Positions 7,234-16,408 of a DNA stretch of 64,000 bases are shown here, piece by piece; the stretch's first letter is position 1, and each line of letters starts with the position of its first letter. The notes below the pieces were generated by a model, which saw only the letters and a list, made by a program, of their open reading frames with translations, was not told the DNA's origin and made no database searches. Both the position numbers and the translations under genes were made by a program. This DNA is from Scatomorpha sp036653715. GTDB lineage: Bacteria > Bacillota > Clostridia > Oscillospirales > Oscillospiraceae. The stretch is from NCBI GenBank assembly GCA_036653715.1, contig JAVVTL010000001.1, positions 1 to 64,000 on the forward strand, read 5' to 3'.

Positions 7234-8715
7234 ATGAAATATCAGAGCACAAGAAACGCCGGCGAGCAAGTCTCCGCATCGGAAGCCGTCGTGAACGGCC
7301 TTGCGCCGGACGGCGGGCTTTACGTCCCCGCCAAGCTCCCGCGCTTTGAGGAGACCGAGCTTCGCTCCATGCTCGGCATGGACTACTGCGGCAGAGCCGA
7401 GCTCATCATCAAAAAATTCCTCCCGGAGTATTCCGAGAGCGAGGTCAAGGCTCTCGTCTCCGCCGCATACGCCGAAGGCTATGACGACAGCGCCACGGCG
7501 CCGACGCGCTTTGTCGATGAAAAAACGGGCTTTCTTGAGCTGTGGCACGGCCCCACCTGCGCCTTTAAAGACATGGCACTGCAAATGCTCCCGCACCTGC
7601 TCACCGCCGCACTGAAAAAATGCGGAGAGACGCGCCGCATCTGCATACTCGTCGCCACCTCGGGCGACACGGGCAAGGCGGCGCTTGAGGGCTTTGCCGA
7701 CGTGCCCGGCACAAAAATCCTCGTCTTCTATCCCCGCGACGGCGTGTCGGAGGTACAGCGTCTCCAAATGGTCACGCAGTCGGGCGAAAACGTCCTCGTC
7801 AAGGCGGTCGACGGAAACTTTGACGACGCGCAGAGCGGCGTCAAGGCAATTTTCAACGACAGGGCATTTTCAAACAGCGTCGAGGAGCGCGGCTGGCTTT
7901 TGTCCTCCGCAAACTCCATAAACTGGGGCAGGCTTCTGCCGCAGATAGTCTATTATTTTTCCGCCTACTGCGATTTTGTCAATTTCGGCGGCATAAAATT
8001 CGGCGAGAAGCTTAATTTCTCCGTTCCCACCGGCAACTTCGGCGATATACTTGCAGGCTGGTACGCAAAAAAAACAGGTCTGCCGACGGGTCGCCTTATC
8101 TGCGCCTCAAACGCCAACAACGTCCTGACGGATTTCATCGCAAGCGGTGTCTACGACCGCAACAGGCCCTTCCACACCACCGTCTCGCCGTCTATGGACA
8201 TTCTCCTGTCCTCCAACCTCGAGCGCCTGCTCTATTCCCTCTGCGGCAGCGACAGCGAGGTTTCGGGCTATATGCAAACCCTTGCGGAGACGGGGCGCTA
8301 CGAGATATCGGACACCCTGCGCAGGGCGATTGCCGAAGATTTTTCGGCGTATTTCTGCGACGATGCGGAGACTCTGCGCGAAATTCGCGCCGTCAGAGAT
8401 GACAGCCGCTACCTCATGGACACTCATACAGCAGTGGCGCACAGGGCGCTTCGCGACTACCGCGCCGCAACGGGAGACAAAACGCCCGCCGTCGTTGTCT
8501 CTACCGCCAGCCCCTTCAAATTCTGCGACAGCGTTCTCTCCGCACTCGGCGAGAGCACGGACGCGCCCGGCACAGAGCTTATCGAGAGGCTCGCGCAAAT
8601 CTCCGGCGCCGCGATACCCGAGGGGATAAGAGGACTTGCAAAAAAACCGATACGCTTTTCCGACTGCGTCGGGAAAGACGAAATGCGCGCCGCCGTCGAG
8701 GGCTTTTTAGCCTGA
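7234..8715 (+). CDS. thrC: Threonine synthase
   Basis: 493-residue PLP enzyme converting O-phosphohomoserine to threonine. The PLP lysine lies in HGPTCAFKDMALQ (about residue 113). ATSGDTGKAALEG and the phosphate-binding SVPTGNFGDILAGWYAKK are the other landmarks. ATG 7234 is preceded by GAGGTGA (7222-7228) at good spacing and is preferred over ATG 7210, which lies inside yraN. The length matches the long bacterial and fungal class. No T-box or attenuator was seen upstream. Confidence 0.97.
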   Translation: MKYQSTRNAGEQVSASEAVVNGLAPDGGLYVPAKLPRFEETELRSMLGMDYCGRAELIIKKFLPEYSESEVKALVSAAYAEGYDDSATAPTRFVDEKTGFLELWHGPTCAFKDMALQMLPHLLTAALKKCGETRRICILVATSGDTGKAALEGFADVPGTKILVFYPRDGVSEVQRLQMVTQSGENVLVKAVDGNFDDAQSGVKAIFNDRAFSNSVEERGWLLSSANSINWGRLLPQIVYYFSAYCDFVNFGGIKFGEKLNFSVPTGNFGDILAGWYAKKTGLPTGRLICASNANNVLTDFIASGVYDRNRPFHTTVSPSMDILLSSNLERLLYSLCGSDSEVSGYMQTLAETGRYEISDTLRRAIAEDFSAYFCDDAETLREIRAVRDDSRYLMDTHTAVAHRALRDYRAATGDKTPAVVVSTASPFKFCDSVLSALGESTDAPGTELIERLAQISGAAIPEGIRGLAKKPIRFSDCVGKDEMRAAVEGFLA

Positions 8716-8727
8716 TTTTATGTACCC

Positions 8728-8744
8728 GGCGGGCACTGCCCGCC
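8728..8744. terminator. GC hairpin between converging thrC and DUF1540 genes
   Basis: A perfect inverted repeat GGCGGGCA-C-TGCCCGCC lies between the two convergent stop codons. There is no T tract on either side, so it is a weak intrinsic terminator at best. Confidence 0.35.
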
Positions 8745-8756
8745 AAGTCGGGGCAA

Positions 8757-8933
8757 TCAGCAGCCCTTGGGTTTAAAGGTCGCGCAGCAGGTCTCGCCCG
8801 TGCACTGGGCGCACTTGCCGTTCACCTTAATGTGCTCGGCGGTGCAACTGCAGCCGCTTGTGTTGTAGGCGCAGTTTTCCGCGTCGCAGCCGATGCCGCC
8901 GGTTTTGCCGTTGTATCTCTTGGTATCGTTCAT
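8757..8933 (-). CDS. Small Cys-rich DUF1540-type protein
   Basis: A 58-residue gene too short for ordinary ORF thresholds, reading on the minus strand. Nine cysteines are present, in GCDAENCAYN, SGCSC, KCAQC and ETCC. The pattern C-x4-C-x6-C-x-C followed by a second cluster is that of DUF1540 proteins, small presumed metal-binding proteins common in Clostridia. A strong GGAGGA ribosome-binding site (complement of 8941-8950) precedes the ATG. It faces thrC tail to tail and is divergent from the metallophosphoesterase gene. The function is unknown. The family call rests on cysteine spacing recognised by eye. Confidence 0.8.
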   Translation of the reverse strand: MNDTKRYNGKTGGIGCDAENCAYNTSGCSCTAEHIKVNGKCAQCTGETCCATFKPKGC

Positions 8934-9019
8934 CGCACTTTTCCTCCGCGTTTTTTAAATTCGGTCGTAGACCTTGCATGTAGTATTCGCCGCCGTGTCC
9001 AAACTATTCGGAGGTCAAA

Positions 9020-9709
9020 ATGGCACTTTACGCTATCGGGGATCTTCATCTCTCGCTCGGAACCAACAAACAGATGGACATTTTCGGCGGGAGATGGGAA
9101 AACTATACCGAAAAAATTTTAAACGGCTTTTCCGCGCTCTCCGAGGACGACGTCTGCGTGCTCTGCGGCGACCTCACCTGGGGCATGAGCATTGAGGACG
9201 CGCTCCCGGATTTTCGCTTCATCGACGGCCTGCCCGGGAAAAAAATCATCCTCAAGGGCAACCACGATTATTGGTGGACCACGGCGACGAAGGCCTATAA
9301 ATTCTTTGCGGAAAACGACATAAAAAACATCTCCATCCTCAACAACAACTGCCTGTTTTTCGGCGATACCGCCATCTGCGGGACGCGCGGCTGGTTTTTC
9401 GAGGAGGAGCGCGGCGGGGAGCACGACAAGAAAATAATGCTCCGCGAGATAGGCAGACTCGAGACCTCGCTCAAGTGCGCGGGGACTGCGGAAAAGCTCG
9501 TCTTTCTTCACTATCCGCCGAAATATCAGGGCTACGAGTGCAGGGAAATCATTGACCTTTTGGAGGCATATCATGTCCCGCTCTGCTGTTACGGCCACAT
9601 CCACAGCCAAGGCTGCGCCATGGCCTTTACGGGCGAGCACAGGGGCACGAGGTATAAGCTGCTCTCGGCGGACTATGTTGACTTCAAGCCGCAAAAAATC
9701 ATGGATTGA
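9020..9709 (+). CDS. Calcineurin-like metallophosphoesterase
   Basis: 229 residues with the full dinuclear metal site: GDLHL at residues 7-11, CGDLTWG at about 53, GNHDYWW at about 77, a late HYPPK and the terminal CCYGHIHSQG. The bulky DYWW after the GNHD motif is typical of a Firmicutes subfamily of unknown substrate. A GGAGG ribosome-binding site precedes the ATG by about 5 nt. The gene stands alone between the divergent DUF1540 gene and the tig promoter. Nucleotide, phosphodiester and protein phosphate substrates cannot be distinguished from sequence. Confidence 0.9.
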   Translation: MALYAIGDLHLSLGTNKQMDIFGGRWENYTEKILNGFSALSEDDVCVLCGDLTWGMSIEDALPDFRFIDGLPGKKIILKGNHDYWWTTATKAYKFFAENDIKNISILNNNCLFFGDTAICGTRGWFFEEERGGEHDKKIMLREIGRLETSLKCAGTAEKLVFLHYPPKYQGYECREIIDLLEAYHVPLCCYGHIHSQGCAMAFTGEHRGTRYKLLSADYVDFKPQKIMD

Positions 9710-9727
9710 AGAATTAATATGTAAATG

Positions 9728-9756
9728 TTGCTTTTAGGGCGGCAATCTGCTATAAT
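9728..9756 (+). promoter_or_regulatory. Promoter of the tig-clp block
   Basis: TTGCTT (9728-9733) and TATAAT (9751-9756) are spaced by 17 bp. The leader to tig is about 100 nt, AT-rich, and ends in AGGAGG at good distance from the start. No CtsR or CIRCE-like operator was recognised. Confidence 0.75.
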
Positions 9757-9864
9757 TTACCGCGCCGTAGATTTTTTTATTGCACAACAATTTGAAAATT
9801 ACAGGGCGCAAGAACCTTACAAAATATTTTTCAAAAGATAAACATTTAGGAGGAGTCATACCCC

Positions 9865-11316
9865 ATGATTGTTAAGAACATCGAGAAAAAAGAACACAGC
9901 ACCGCCATGTTTCAGGTGGAGGTCGAGGCGGAGGCTTTTGATAAGGCGATAGAGTCCGCCTATCGCAAGGCCAAGGGCGGCATCTACGTCGCCGGTTTCC
10001 GCAAGGGCAAAGCGCCCCGCGCGGTCATCGAGGGCATGTACGGCAAGGAAGTCTTCCATGAGGACGCCGTCCAGATTATCGCCCCCGAAGCATTTGAGTT
10101 CGGCGCAGAGGACGCAAAGCTCGACAACGTCGGTATGCCCTCTCTCGTTGACTATACCGTCGGCGAGGACAGAAGCGTCACCATCACCTTCTCGACCGAC
10201 GTCTACCCCGAGATAGTCCTTGGCGACTACAAGGGCCTCGAGGCCGAGTGCGAGGACCTAAGCGTCGGCGAAGCTCAGGTCGACGACGAGCTCGAAAACA
10301 CCCGCAAGAGCAACGCGCGCTTTGTGGACGTTGACCGCCCCGTGCAGAACGGCGACACCATTGTCTTCGACTTCGAGGGCTTTGTGAACGGCGAAGCCTT
10401 TGCCGGCGGCAAGGCCGAGGATTATTCCCTCGAAATCGGCTCCAACGCCTTTATTCCCGGCTTCGAGGAACAGCTTGTCGGCATGGAAGTCGAAAAGGAC
10501 CTCGAGTTAAACGTCACCTTCCCCCAGAATTACGACGAGAAGCTTGCCGGCAAGGACGCCACCTTTAAGGTCCGCATCCATACCGTCCGTGAGCCGCAGT
10601 ACCCCGAGCTTGACGACGAATTTGCCAAGGACGTCTCCGAGTTCGACACCATGGAAGAATACCGCGCCGGCATCCGTACAAGACTGACCGCCGAGCTTTC
10701 CGAGCAGTCCGAGCGCGAGTTCCATTCCGCCCTCCTCTACAAGGCCGCGGACAACATGACCTGCGATGTGCCCGAGGGCATGGTCAACGACAAAATGGAC
10801 GAATTCCTCCGCAACTATGCCGACAGCATGGGAATTCGCGGCAACATCTCCCGCGAGGACATCATTAAGTCCCTCGGCATGCCCGAGGAGACCTTTATCT
10901 CCGTCATTCGCCCCAATGCCCTGAAGCAGGTTCAGGCAGACCTTCTCCTTGACGAAATCATCAAGGTCGAGAACATCGAGGTCTCGCAGGAGGAAAAGGA
11001 CGCATTCTACAAAAAGATTGAAGACGACTACGGCCCCGAGGCGGAAAAGATCAGGGAAATGATCAGCGATGAGCTGATGGTTCGCGATCTCGCCCGCAAG
11101 AAGGCGGCAGAACTCATATATTCCACCGGCGTAAAGGTCGCTCTCTCCGAAGAAACGCCCGCCGCCGAGGAAAAGACCGAGGAGAAGCCCAAGCCCAAGA
11201 CCAAGAAGGCGAAGACCGCCGAAGCTCCCGCCGAGGAAGCCCCCGCCGAGGAGAAAAAACCCAAGACCCGCGCCAAGAAGGCAAAGACCGAGGATGAGAC
11301 GGAGAAAAAAGACTAA
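9865..11316 (+). CDS. tig: Trigger factor with charged C-terminal tail
   Basis: 483-residue ribosome-associated chaperone and peptidyl-prolyl isomerase. The N-terminal ribosome-binding motif is GFRKGKAPR (about residues 45-53). The FKBP-type PPIase domain is at about 150-240 (GDTIVFDFEGFVNGEAFAGG), then the helical chaperone domain. After the normal end at about residue 428 comes a tail of roughly 50 residues made almost only of Lys, Ala, Glu and Pro. The tail is in the same frame and has matching base composition, so it looks genuine. clpP follows after 53 nt, the usual tig-clpP-clpX order. Confidence 0.96.
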   Translation: MIVKNIEKKEHSTAMFQVEVEAEAFDKAIESAYRKAKGGIYVAGFRKGKAPRAVIEGMYGKEVFHEDAVQIIAPEAFEFGAEDAKLDNVGMPSLVDYTVGEDRSVTITFSTDVYPEIVLGDYKGLEAECEDLSVGEAQVDDELENTRKSNARFVDVDRPVQNGDTIVFDFEGFVNGEAFAGGKAEDYSLEIGSNAFIPGFEEQLVGMEVEKDLELNVTFPQNYDEKLAGKDATFKVRIHTVREPQYPELDDEFAKDVSEFDTMEEYRAGIRTRLTAELSEQSEREFHSALLYKAADNMTCDVPEGMVNDKMDEFLRNYADSMGIRGNISREDIIKSLGMPEETFISVIRPNALKQVQADLLLDEIIKVENIEVSQEEKDAFYKKIEDDYGPEAEKIREMISDELMVRDLARKKAAELIYSTGVKVALSEETPAAEEKTEEKPKPKTKKAKTAEAPAEEAPAEEKKPKTRAKKAKTEDETEKKD

Positions 11317-11369
11317 TCAATCCCTCCGGCGGTTATGCTCTCAAGGAACATTGAAAGGAGAGTAAAAAA

Positions 11370-11951
11370 ATGAGCTTAGTACCCTATGTAGTGGAACAAA
11401 CCTCAAGAGGCGAGCGTTCCTATGACATTTTTTCAAGACTTCTCAATGACCGCATAGTCATGCTGTCCGAGGAAGTAAACGACACGACGGCCTCCCTTAT
11501 CGTCGCCCAGCTTCTCTATCTTGAGGCGCAGGACGTTGACAAGGACATTCAGTTTTATATTAACAGCCCCGGCGGCAGCGTAACGAGCGGCCTCGCCATC
11601 TACGATACGATGCAATACATCAAGTGCGACGTGTCCACCATCTGCATCGGCATGGCGGCGTCCATGGGCGCCTTCCTGCTCTCTGCAGGCACAAAGGGCA
11701 AGCGTCTCGCTCTGCCAAACGCCGAAATCATGATTCACCAGCCCTCCGGCGGCAGCCAGGGACAGGCGACCGACATCCAAATTCAGGCGGAGCAAATCCT
11801 CAAAATCAAGAAAAACCTGAACCGCATCCTTGCGGAAAACACAGGCAAGCCCCTCGAGACCATCGAGCGGGACACCGAGCGTGACCACTTCATGTCCGCC
11901 GAGGAGGCCTGCGAATACGGCCTTGTGGACAGGGTCATCTATAAGAGATAA
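11370..11951 (+). CDS. clpP: ATP-dependent Clp protease proteolytic subunit
   Basis: 193 residues, the standard mature size. The start LVPYVVEQTSRGERSYDI is canonical. Catalytic Ser98 lies in GMAASMGAF and His123 in MIHQPSGG, with the catalytic Asp further on. Two heptameric rings form the proteolytic chamber fed by ClpX, encoded 28 nt downstream. Ribosome-binding site GAAAGGAGAG precedes the ATG. Confidence 0.98.
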   Translation: MSLVPYVVEQTSRGERSYDIFSRLLNDRIVMLSEEVNDTTASLIVAQLLYLEAQDVDKDIQFYINSPGGSVTSGLAIYDTMQYIKCDVSTICIGMAASMGAFLLSAGTKGKRLALPNAEIMIHQPSGGSQGQATDIQIQAEQILKIKKNLNRILAENTGKPLETIERDTERDHFMSAEEACEYGLVDRVIYKR

Positions 11952-11979
11952 ATCGGCACATGCCGAAAACGGAGTAGTT

Positions 11980-13248
11980 ATGGCAAAAAGCGAAGATAAA
12001 AAGTCCATGCGCTGCAGCTTCTGCGGTAAGCCGCAGTCGCTGGTAAACAGGCTCATAGCGGGAAACGGCTCATATATCTGCGACGAGTGCGTCAAGCTCT
12101 GTATGAGCATCGTGGACGAGAGCTTTGACCCGCAGGAGCATCCGACGGCACCTGATTTGGAGCTGTCGATTGACCATCTGCCAAAGCCGGCGGATATCAG
12201 AGACAATCTGAGCCAATATGTCATCGGTCAGGACAGGGCGAAAATCGTCCTGTCCGTGGCGGTGTATAACCACTATAAGCGCATCCTCCACGGCGGCAGA
12301 AACGACGTGGAGCTGCAAAAGAGCAACATCCTGCTCATCGGCCCCACCGGCAGCGGCAAGACCCTTTTCGCCCAAACGCTTGCAAAAATGCTTAACGTCC
12401 CCTTCGCTATCGCGGACGCCACCACCCTCACCGAGGCGGGCTATGTGGGCGAGGATGTCGAAAACATCCTCCTCAAGCTGCTTCAGGCAGCGGATTTTGA
12501 CGTCGAACGCGCGGAACGCGGCATAATTTACATCGACGAGCTGGATAAAATCGCGCGAAAGAGCGAAAATACCTCCATCACGCGCGACGTCTCCGGCGAG
12601 GGCGTGCAGCAGGCCCTGCTGAAGCTCCTTGAGGGAACCGTCGCCAGTGTCCCGCCTCAGGGCGGGCGCAAGCACCCGCATCAGGAGTTCATTCATGTGG
12701 ACACCACAAATATCCTTTTCATCTGCGGCGGCGCCTTCGACGGACTCGAGAAAATAATCGAAAAGCGCATGGACAGCAAGGCAATGGGCTTTGAAGCGGA
12801 GCTGAAATCCCGGAAGCAGGGCGGCGCGGGCGAATTCCTGCGGAACGTCCAGTCCCACGACCTTCTGAAATTCGGCATCATACCCGAGCTTATCGGACGT
12901 CTGCCCGTCCTCACCTCGCTCGAAAACCTCGGACGCGACGATTTGGTGCGCATACTCACCGAGCCAAAGAACGCGATGACGAAGCAATACCAGGCCCTCT
13001 TGGCATACGACGGCGTGAAGCTCGAATTCGAGGACGCCGCACTCGGTGCAATGGCCGACAAGGCAATCGAGATGCAGATAGGCGCGAGAGGACTTCGCAG
13101 CGTGGCGGAGCAGGTAATGACGGACATCATGTACGCCGTGCCCTCCGACCCCACAGTCTCCCGTGTTGTCATCACTGCGGATTCCGTCAAAAACGGCACT
13201 GAGCCGCTCGTGATACGCCGCAGCAGCGCTAAGGAGATAGTTTCCTGA
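11980..13248 (+). CDS. clpX: Clp protease ATP-binding subunit ClpX
   Basis: 422 residues. The N-terminal zinc-binding domain has the expected four cysteines (CSFCGKPQ and CDECVKLC). Walker A is GPTGSGKTL (about residue 124), Walker B is IIYIDELDKI (about 186), and the ClpP-contact IGF-type loop region and sensor RPI/LIGRLPVLT follow. The ATG at 11980 with GGAG at 11971 starts the normal protein; the longer frame runs back into clpP. It unfolds substrates and delivers them to ClpP. Confidence 0.98.
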   Translation: MAKSEDKKSMRCSFCGKPQSLVNRLIAGNGSYICDECVKLCMSIVDESFDPQEHPTAPDLELSIDHLPKPADIRDNLSQYVIGQDRAKIVLSVAVYNHYKRILHGGRNDVELQKSNILLIGPTGSGKTLFAQTLAKMLNVPFAIADATTLTEAGYVGEDVENILLKLLQAADFDVERAERGIIYIDELDKIARKSENTSITRDVSGEGVQQALLKLLEGTVASVPPQGGRKHPHQEFIHVDTTNILFICGGAFDGLEKIIEKRMDSKAMGFEAELKSRKQGGAGEFLRNVQSHDLLKFGIIPELIGRLPVLTSLENLGRDDLVRILTEPKNAMTKQYQALLAYDGVKLEFEDAALGAMADKAIEMQIGARGLRSVAEQVMTDIMYAVPSDPTVSRVVITADSVKNGTEPLVIRRSSAKEIVS

Positions 13249-13256
13249 AACCTACG

Positions 13257-13283
13257 GGGGGCGGATATAAATCCGCCCCCTTA
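13257..13283 (+). terminator. Hairpin between clpX and lon
   Basis: A 10-bp perfect stem GGGGGCGGAT / ATCCGCCCCC closes an ATAA loop. Only TT follows, so read-through into lon is likely. Confidence 0.5.
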
Positions 13284-13307
13284 TGCTCCAAAGAGAGGAG
13301 TTATTAA

Positions 13308-15728
13308 ATGCAAAACAAAGAATTTGATTTTCCCGTCCGCCGGAGCATGCCGGTGCTGCCGCTGCGCGGCCTTTCCGTCTTCCCGGGGATGCTTTTGAAC
13401 TTCGACGTCGAGCGTCCCATGTCCGCCGCGGCTCTTAATCTCGCCATGGGCGCGGACCAAATAATTTTTCTGACCGCCCAAAAGGATATCGCAAAGGATA
13501 TGCCGTTTGGCGACGACCTCTATCAGGTCGGCACGGTCTGCCGCGTGCGCCAGCTCCTGCGTCAGCCGGGCAGCCGCACCGTGCGCGTGATGGCGGAGGG
13601 GCTTGCGAGAGGGCATATCGCCGCCATAACCATTGATAAACCAAGCCTTTTCGCCGAGATTGACCCCGTGCCGGACGAGGCGGAGCGCCCCTCCGTCAAG
13701 ACGGAGGCACTTTGCCGCCGCTGCACTTCGCTTTTCAGCGACTACGCCGAGGCGTCGGGCAACATCCCCAAGGAGACGGTCATAAACGTCATCGCCAGCA
13801 CGGATGCCGCGCATGTCTCCGATTTTGTCGCCCAAAACATCTATCTGCGCCCCGCGGAGAAGCAGCAGCTTTTAGAGGAACGCAGGCCCTCCCGCAGACT
13901 CTCCACGCTCTGCCGAATGCTTGCGCGGGAGCTTACCCTCATCGGCCTCGAGCACGACCTCTCCGAGAGCACGCAGGAGGCGATGAACCACAATCAGCGC
14001 GAGTATTTCCTGCGCGAGCAGATGAAAATAATCCAGTCCGAGCTTGGCGAGGGCGATTCCCCGCAGGAGCTGGACGAATACCGCGCCAAGCTGCGCCAGC
14101 TTGCCCTGCCGCAGGAGACGGAGGAGCGCCTCTTAAAAGAAGTCACGCGTCTCCAAAAGCAGCCCTTCGGCTCGGCGGAGGCGTCGGTAATCCGCACCTT
14201 CCTTGATACCTGCCTTGAGATTCCGTGGAACAAGCGCACCAAGGAGACCATCGACATCGCAAAGGCAAGGCGCATATTGGACGCCGACCACTACGGCCTC
14301 GAAAAGGTCAAGGAGCGCATAATCGAATTTCTCGCCGTCAGAAGGCTTGCGCCCGACCTAAAGGGCGGCGTGCTCTGCCTTGTCGGCCCTCCGGGCACAG
14401 GCAAGACCAGCATAGCCATGAGCATAGCGAGGGCGACAAACCGCAAGCTCTCACGCGTGGCGCTCGGCGGAGTCCACGACGAGGCTGAGATACGCGGTCA
14501 CCGCAGAACCTATATCGGCGCCATGCCGGGACGGCTTGTCACCGGCCTCATTCAGGCGGGCAGCATGAACCCGCTCATGGTGCTTGACGAGATTGACAAG
14601 CTCGGCTCCGATTACAGGGGCGACCCCTCCTCCGCGCTGCTTGAGGCGCTGGATGCGGAGCAGAACTGCCATTTCCGCGATAATTTCATGGAAATACCCA
14701 TGGACCTCTCCGACGTTCTCTTTATCACCACCGCCAACACGACGGACACAATCCCGCGCGCGCTCCTTGACCGCATGGAGGTCATAGAGCTTAGCAGCTA
14801 CACCGACGAGGAAAAGCTCCTCATTGCCAAGGGCCATCTTCTGCCCAAGCAGCGCAAAAAGCACGGCCTCACCGGCGCGACGCTCAAGGTAAGCGACGAC
14901 GCCCTAAGAGAGATTATAAGCCTCTATACCCGCGAGTCCGGCGTCCGCGTGCTGGAGCGGGAGCTTGCCGCCGTCTGCCGCAAATGCGCGACCGGCATAG
15001 CCGAGGGGCGCTACAAATCCCTCACCGTCCGCTCGGGCTCGCTCGAGCAATTCCTTGGTGTGCCGAGATACAAGACAGAGGGCGTCTACCCAAGGGACGA
15101 AATTGGCCTTGTAAGAGGCCTCGCGTGGACCTCCGTCGGCGGCGAGGTGCTCGATGTGGAGGTCGGAATAGTCGAGGGCGCGGGTCATCTTGAGCTGACA
15201 GGCAACCTTGGCGACGTCATGAAGGAGTCCTGCAAGGCGGCGCTCACCTATATCCGCAGCCGCGCGGAAACGCTCGGCATTGACCCCGAGTTCCACAAGA
15301 AAAAGGATATCCACATCCATTTCCCGGAGGGCGCGGTCCCCAAGGACGGCCCCTCGGCGGGCATTACCATCTGCGTCGGCATAATCTCGGCGCTCACGGG
15401 CATACCCGTGCGCCGCGACCTCGCCATGACCGGCGAAATCACCCTGCGCGGGCGTATCCTGCCCATCGGCGGGCTGAAGGAAAAGACCATGGCGGCAATG
15501 CGCGCCGGCGTCTCGACCGTCATCATCCCCGCCGCCAACGAGCGCGACCTTGAGGACATTGACCCGAATGTCCGCAGCGCTCTCAAATTCGTCACCGCCG
15601 ACCATGTGGACTCCATCCTCGATATCGCGCTTAACCGCCGTATCGAGCCGGAGGAGGGCGAGAGCGCGGCTGTACCGCCGCCCGTCCCGCAGAACCTCGT
15701 CACAGACGCAGTCAGGATTGGACAATAA
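13308..15728 (+). CDS. lon: Lon protease (ATP-dependent, La)
   Basis: 806 residues with the complete LonA architecture. The N-terminal substrate domain begins MPVLPLRGLSVFPGM, and a coiled helical middle follows. The AAA+ module has GPPGTGKTS (about residue 362) and VLDEIDKLGSD. The C-terminal peptidase has Ser683 in PKDGPSAGI and a downstream lysine in the GGLKEKTMAA region. It degrades damaged and regulatory proteins. The start is preceded by GAGAGGAG. engB begins on the last base of its stop codon, implying coupled translation as in B. subtilis lonA-ysxC. Confidence 0.98.
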   Translation: MQNKEFDFPVRRSMPVLPLRGLSVFPGMLLNFDVERPMSAAALNLAMGADQIIFLTAQKDIAKDMPFGDDLYQVGTVCRVRQLLRQPGSRTVRVMAEGLARGHIAAITIDKPSLFAEIDPVPDEAERPSVKTEALCRRCTSLFSDYAEASGNIPKETVINVIASTDAAHVSDFVAQNIYLRPAEKQQLLEERRPSRRLSTLCRMLARELTLIGLEHDLSESTQEAMNHNQREYFLREQMKIIQSELGEGDSPQELDEYRAKLRQLALPQETEERLLKEVTRLQKQPFGSAEASVIRTFLDTCLEIPWNKRTKETIDIAKARRILDADHYGLEKVKERIIEFLAVRRLAPDLKGGVLCLVGPPGTGKTSIAMSIARATNRKLSRVALGGVHDEAEIRGHRRTYIGAMPGRLVTGLIQAGSMNPLMVLDEIDKLGSDYRGDPSSALLEALDAEQNCHFRDNFMEIPMDLSDVLFITTANTTDTIPRALLDRMEVIELSSYTDEEKLLIAKGHLLPKQRKKHGLTGATLKVSDDALREIISLYTRESGVRVLERELAAVCRKCATGIAEGRYKSLTVRSGSLEQFLGVPRYKTEGVYPRDEIGLVRGLAWTSVGGEVLDVEVGIVEGAGHLELTGNLGDVMKESCKAALTYIRSRAETLGIDPEFHKKKDIHIHFPEGAVPKDGPSAGITICVGIISALTGIPVRRDLAMTGEITLRGRILPIGGLKEKTMAAMRAGVSTVIIPAANERDLEDIDPNVRSALKFVTADHVDSILDIALNRRIEPEEGESAAVPPPVPQNLVTDAVRIGQ

Positions 15729-16318
15729 TGGCAGATATTAACTTTAACAAAACAGAATTCATAAAATCCGCCGTCAGCCCCGAGGGGTTCATACGCGACT
15801 ATATGCCGCGCGTGGTCTTTGCCGGCAAATCAAACGTCGGCAAGTCCTCGGTGATTAACCGCCTGCTTAATCGCAAAAACTTTGCCAGAGTGGGCGATAC
15901 GCCGGGCAAGACCGTCCATGTAAACTACTTCCTTATCGACGGCAGGCTCTATTTCGTTGACCTGCCCGGCTACGGCTATGCGGCGGTTTCCAAGTCCGAG
16001 CGCGACCGCTGGGGCGTGCTGATGGAGGACTTTTTTGCCGAGCCGGAGCAGATAAGCCTTGGCATTCTCATCGTCGATTCGCGCCACGCCCCGACGGGGG
16101 ACGATATCACGATGGCGGAGTGGTTTAAGGCTACCGGCAAGCCCTTTGTCGTCGTCGCAAACAAATCCGATAAACTGAAGCCCTCCGAGCGCGCGGCAAA
16201 CCCGGAGCTTATCCGCGCTGCCCTAACCCTGCCGGACGAGGTGCCGCTCCTGCTTTTTTCCGCGGAAAAGGGGACGGGACGCGACATACTTATCGGCGAA
16301 ATCAAAAAAATGCTTTAG
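15728..16318 (+). CDS. engB: Ribosome biogenesis GTP-binding protein YsxC/EngB
   Basis: 196-residue Era-like GTPase. G1 is GKSNVGKSS (about residue 33), G3 is DLPGYGYA and G4 is NKSDK. It acts in 50S subunit assembly. The ATG shares a base with the lon stop codon. A strong terminator follows within 7 nt of the stop, so engB ends this transcription unit. Confidence 0.97.
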   Translation: MADINFNKTEFIKSAVSPEGFIRDYMPRVVFAGKSNVGKSSVINRLLNRKNFARVGDTPGKTVHVNYFLIDGRLYFVDLPGYGYAAVSKSERDRWGVLMEDFFAEPEQISLGILIVDSRHAPTGDDITMAEWFKATGKPFVVVANKSDKLKPSERAANPELIRAALTLPDEVPLLLFSAEKGTGRDILIGEIKKML

Positions 16319-16324
16319 AAAAAA

Positions 16325-16367
16325 TGCGGGATGCCGAGGACTTTTGGCGTCCCGCACTTGTTTTTTT
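16325..16367 (+). terminator. Rho-independent terminator after engB
   Basis: Stem TGCGGGATGCC / GGCGTCCCGCA (one G-T pair) with loop GAGGACTTTT, followed by a run of seven T. Confidence 0.9.
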
Positions 16368-16386
16368 GTTAATTCATTGTTATACT
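16358..16386 (+). promoter_or_regulatory. Putative promoter of the M50-scpAB unit
   Basis: TTGTTT (16358-16363) and TATACT (16381-16386) are spaced by 17 bp. The -35 box overlaps the T tract of the engB terminator. Transcription would start near 16393, only about 16 nt before the apparent start of the M50 protease. Confidence 0.55.
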
Positions 16387-16408
16387 CTTACCAATTGGGG
16401 GTGAGCTA

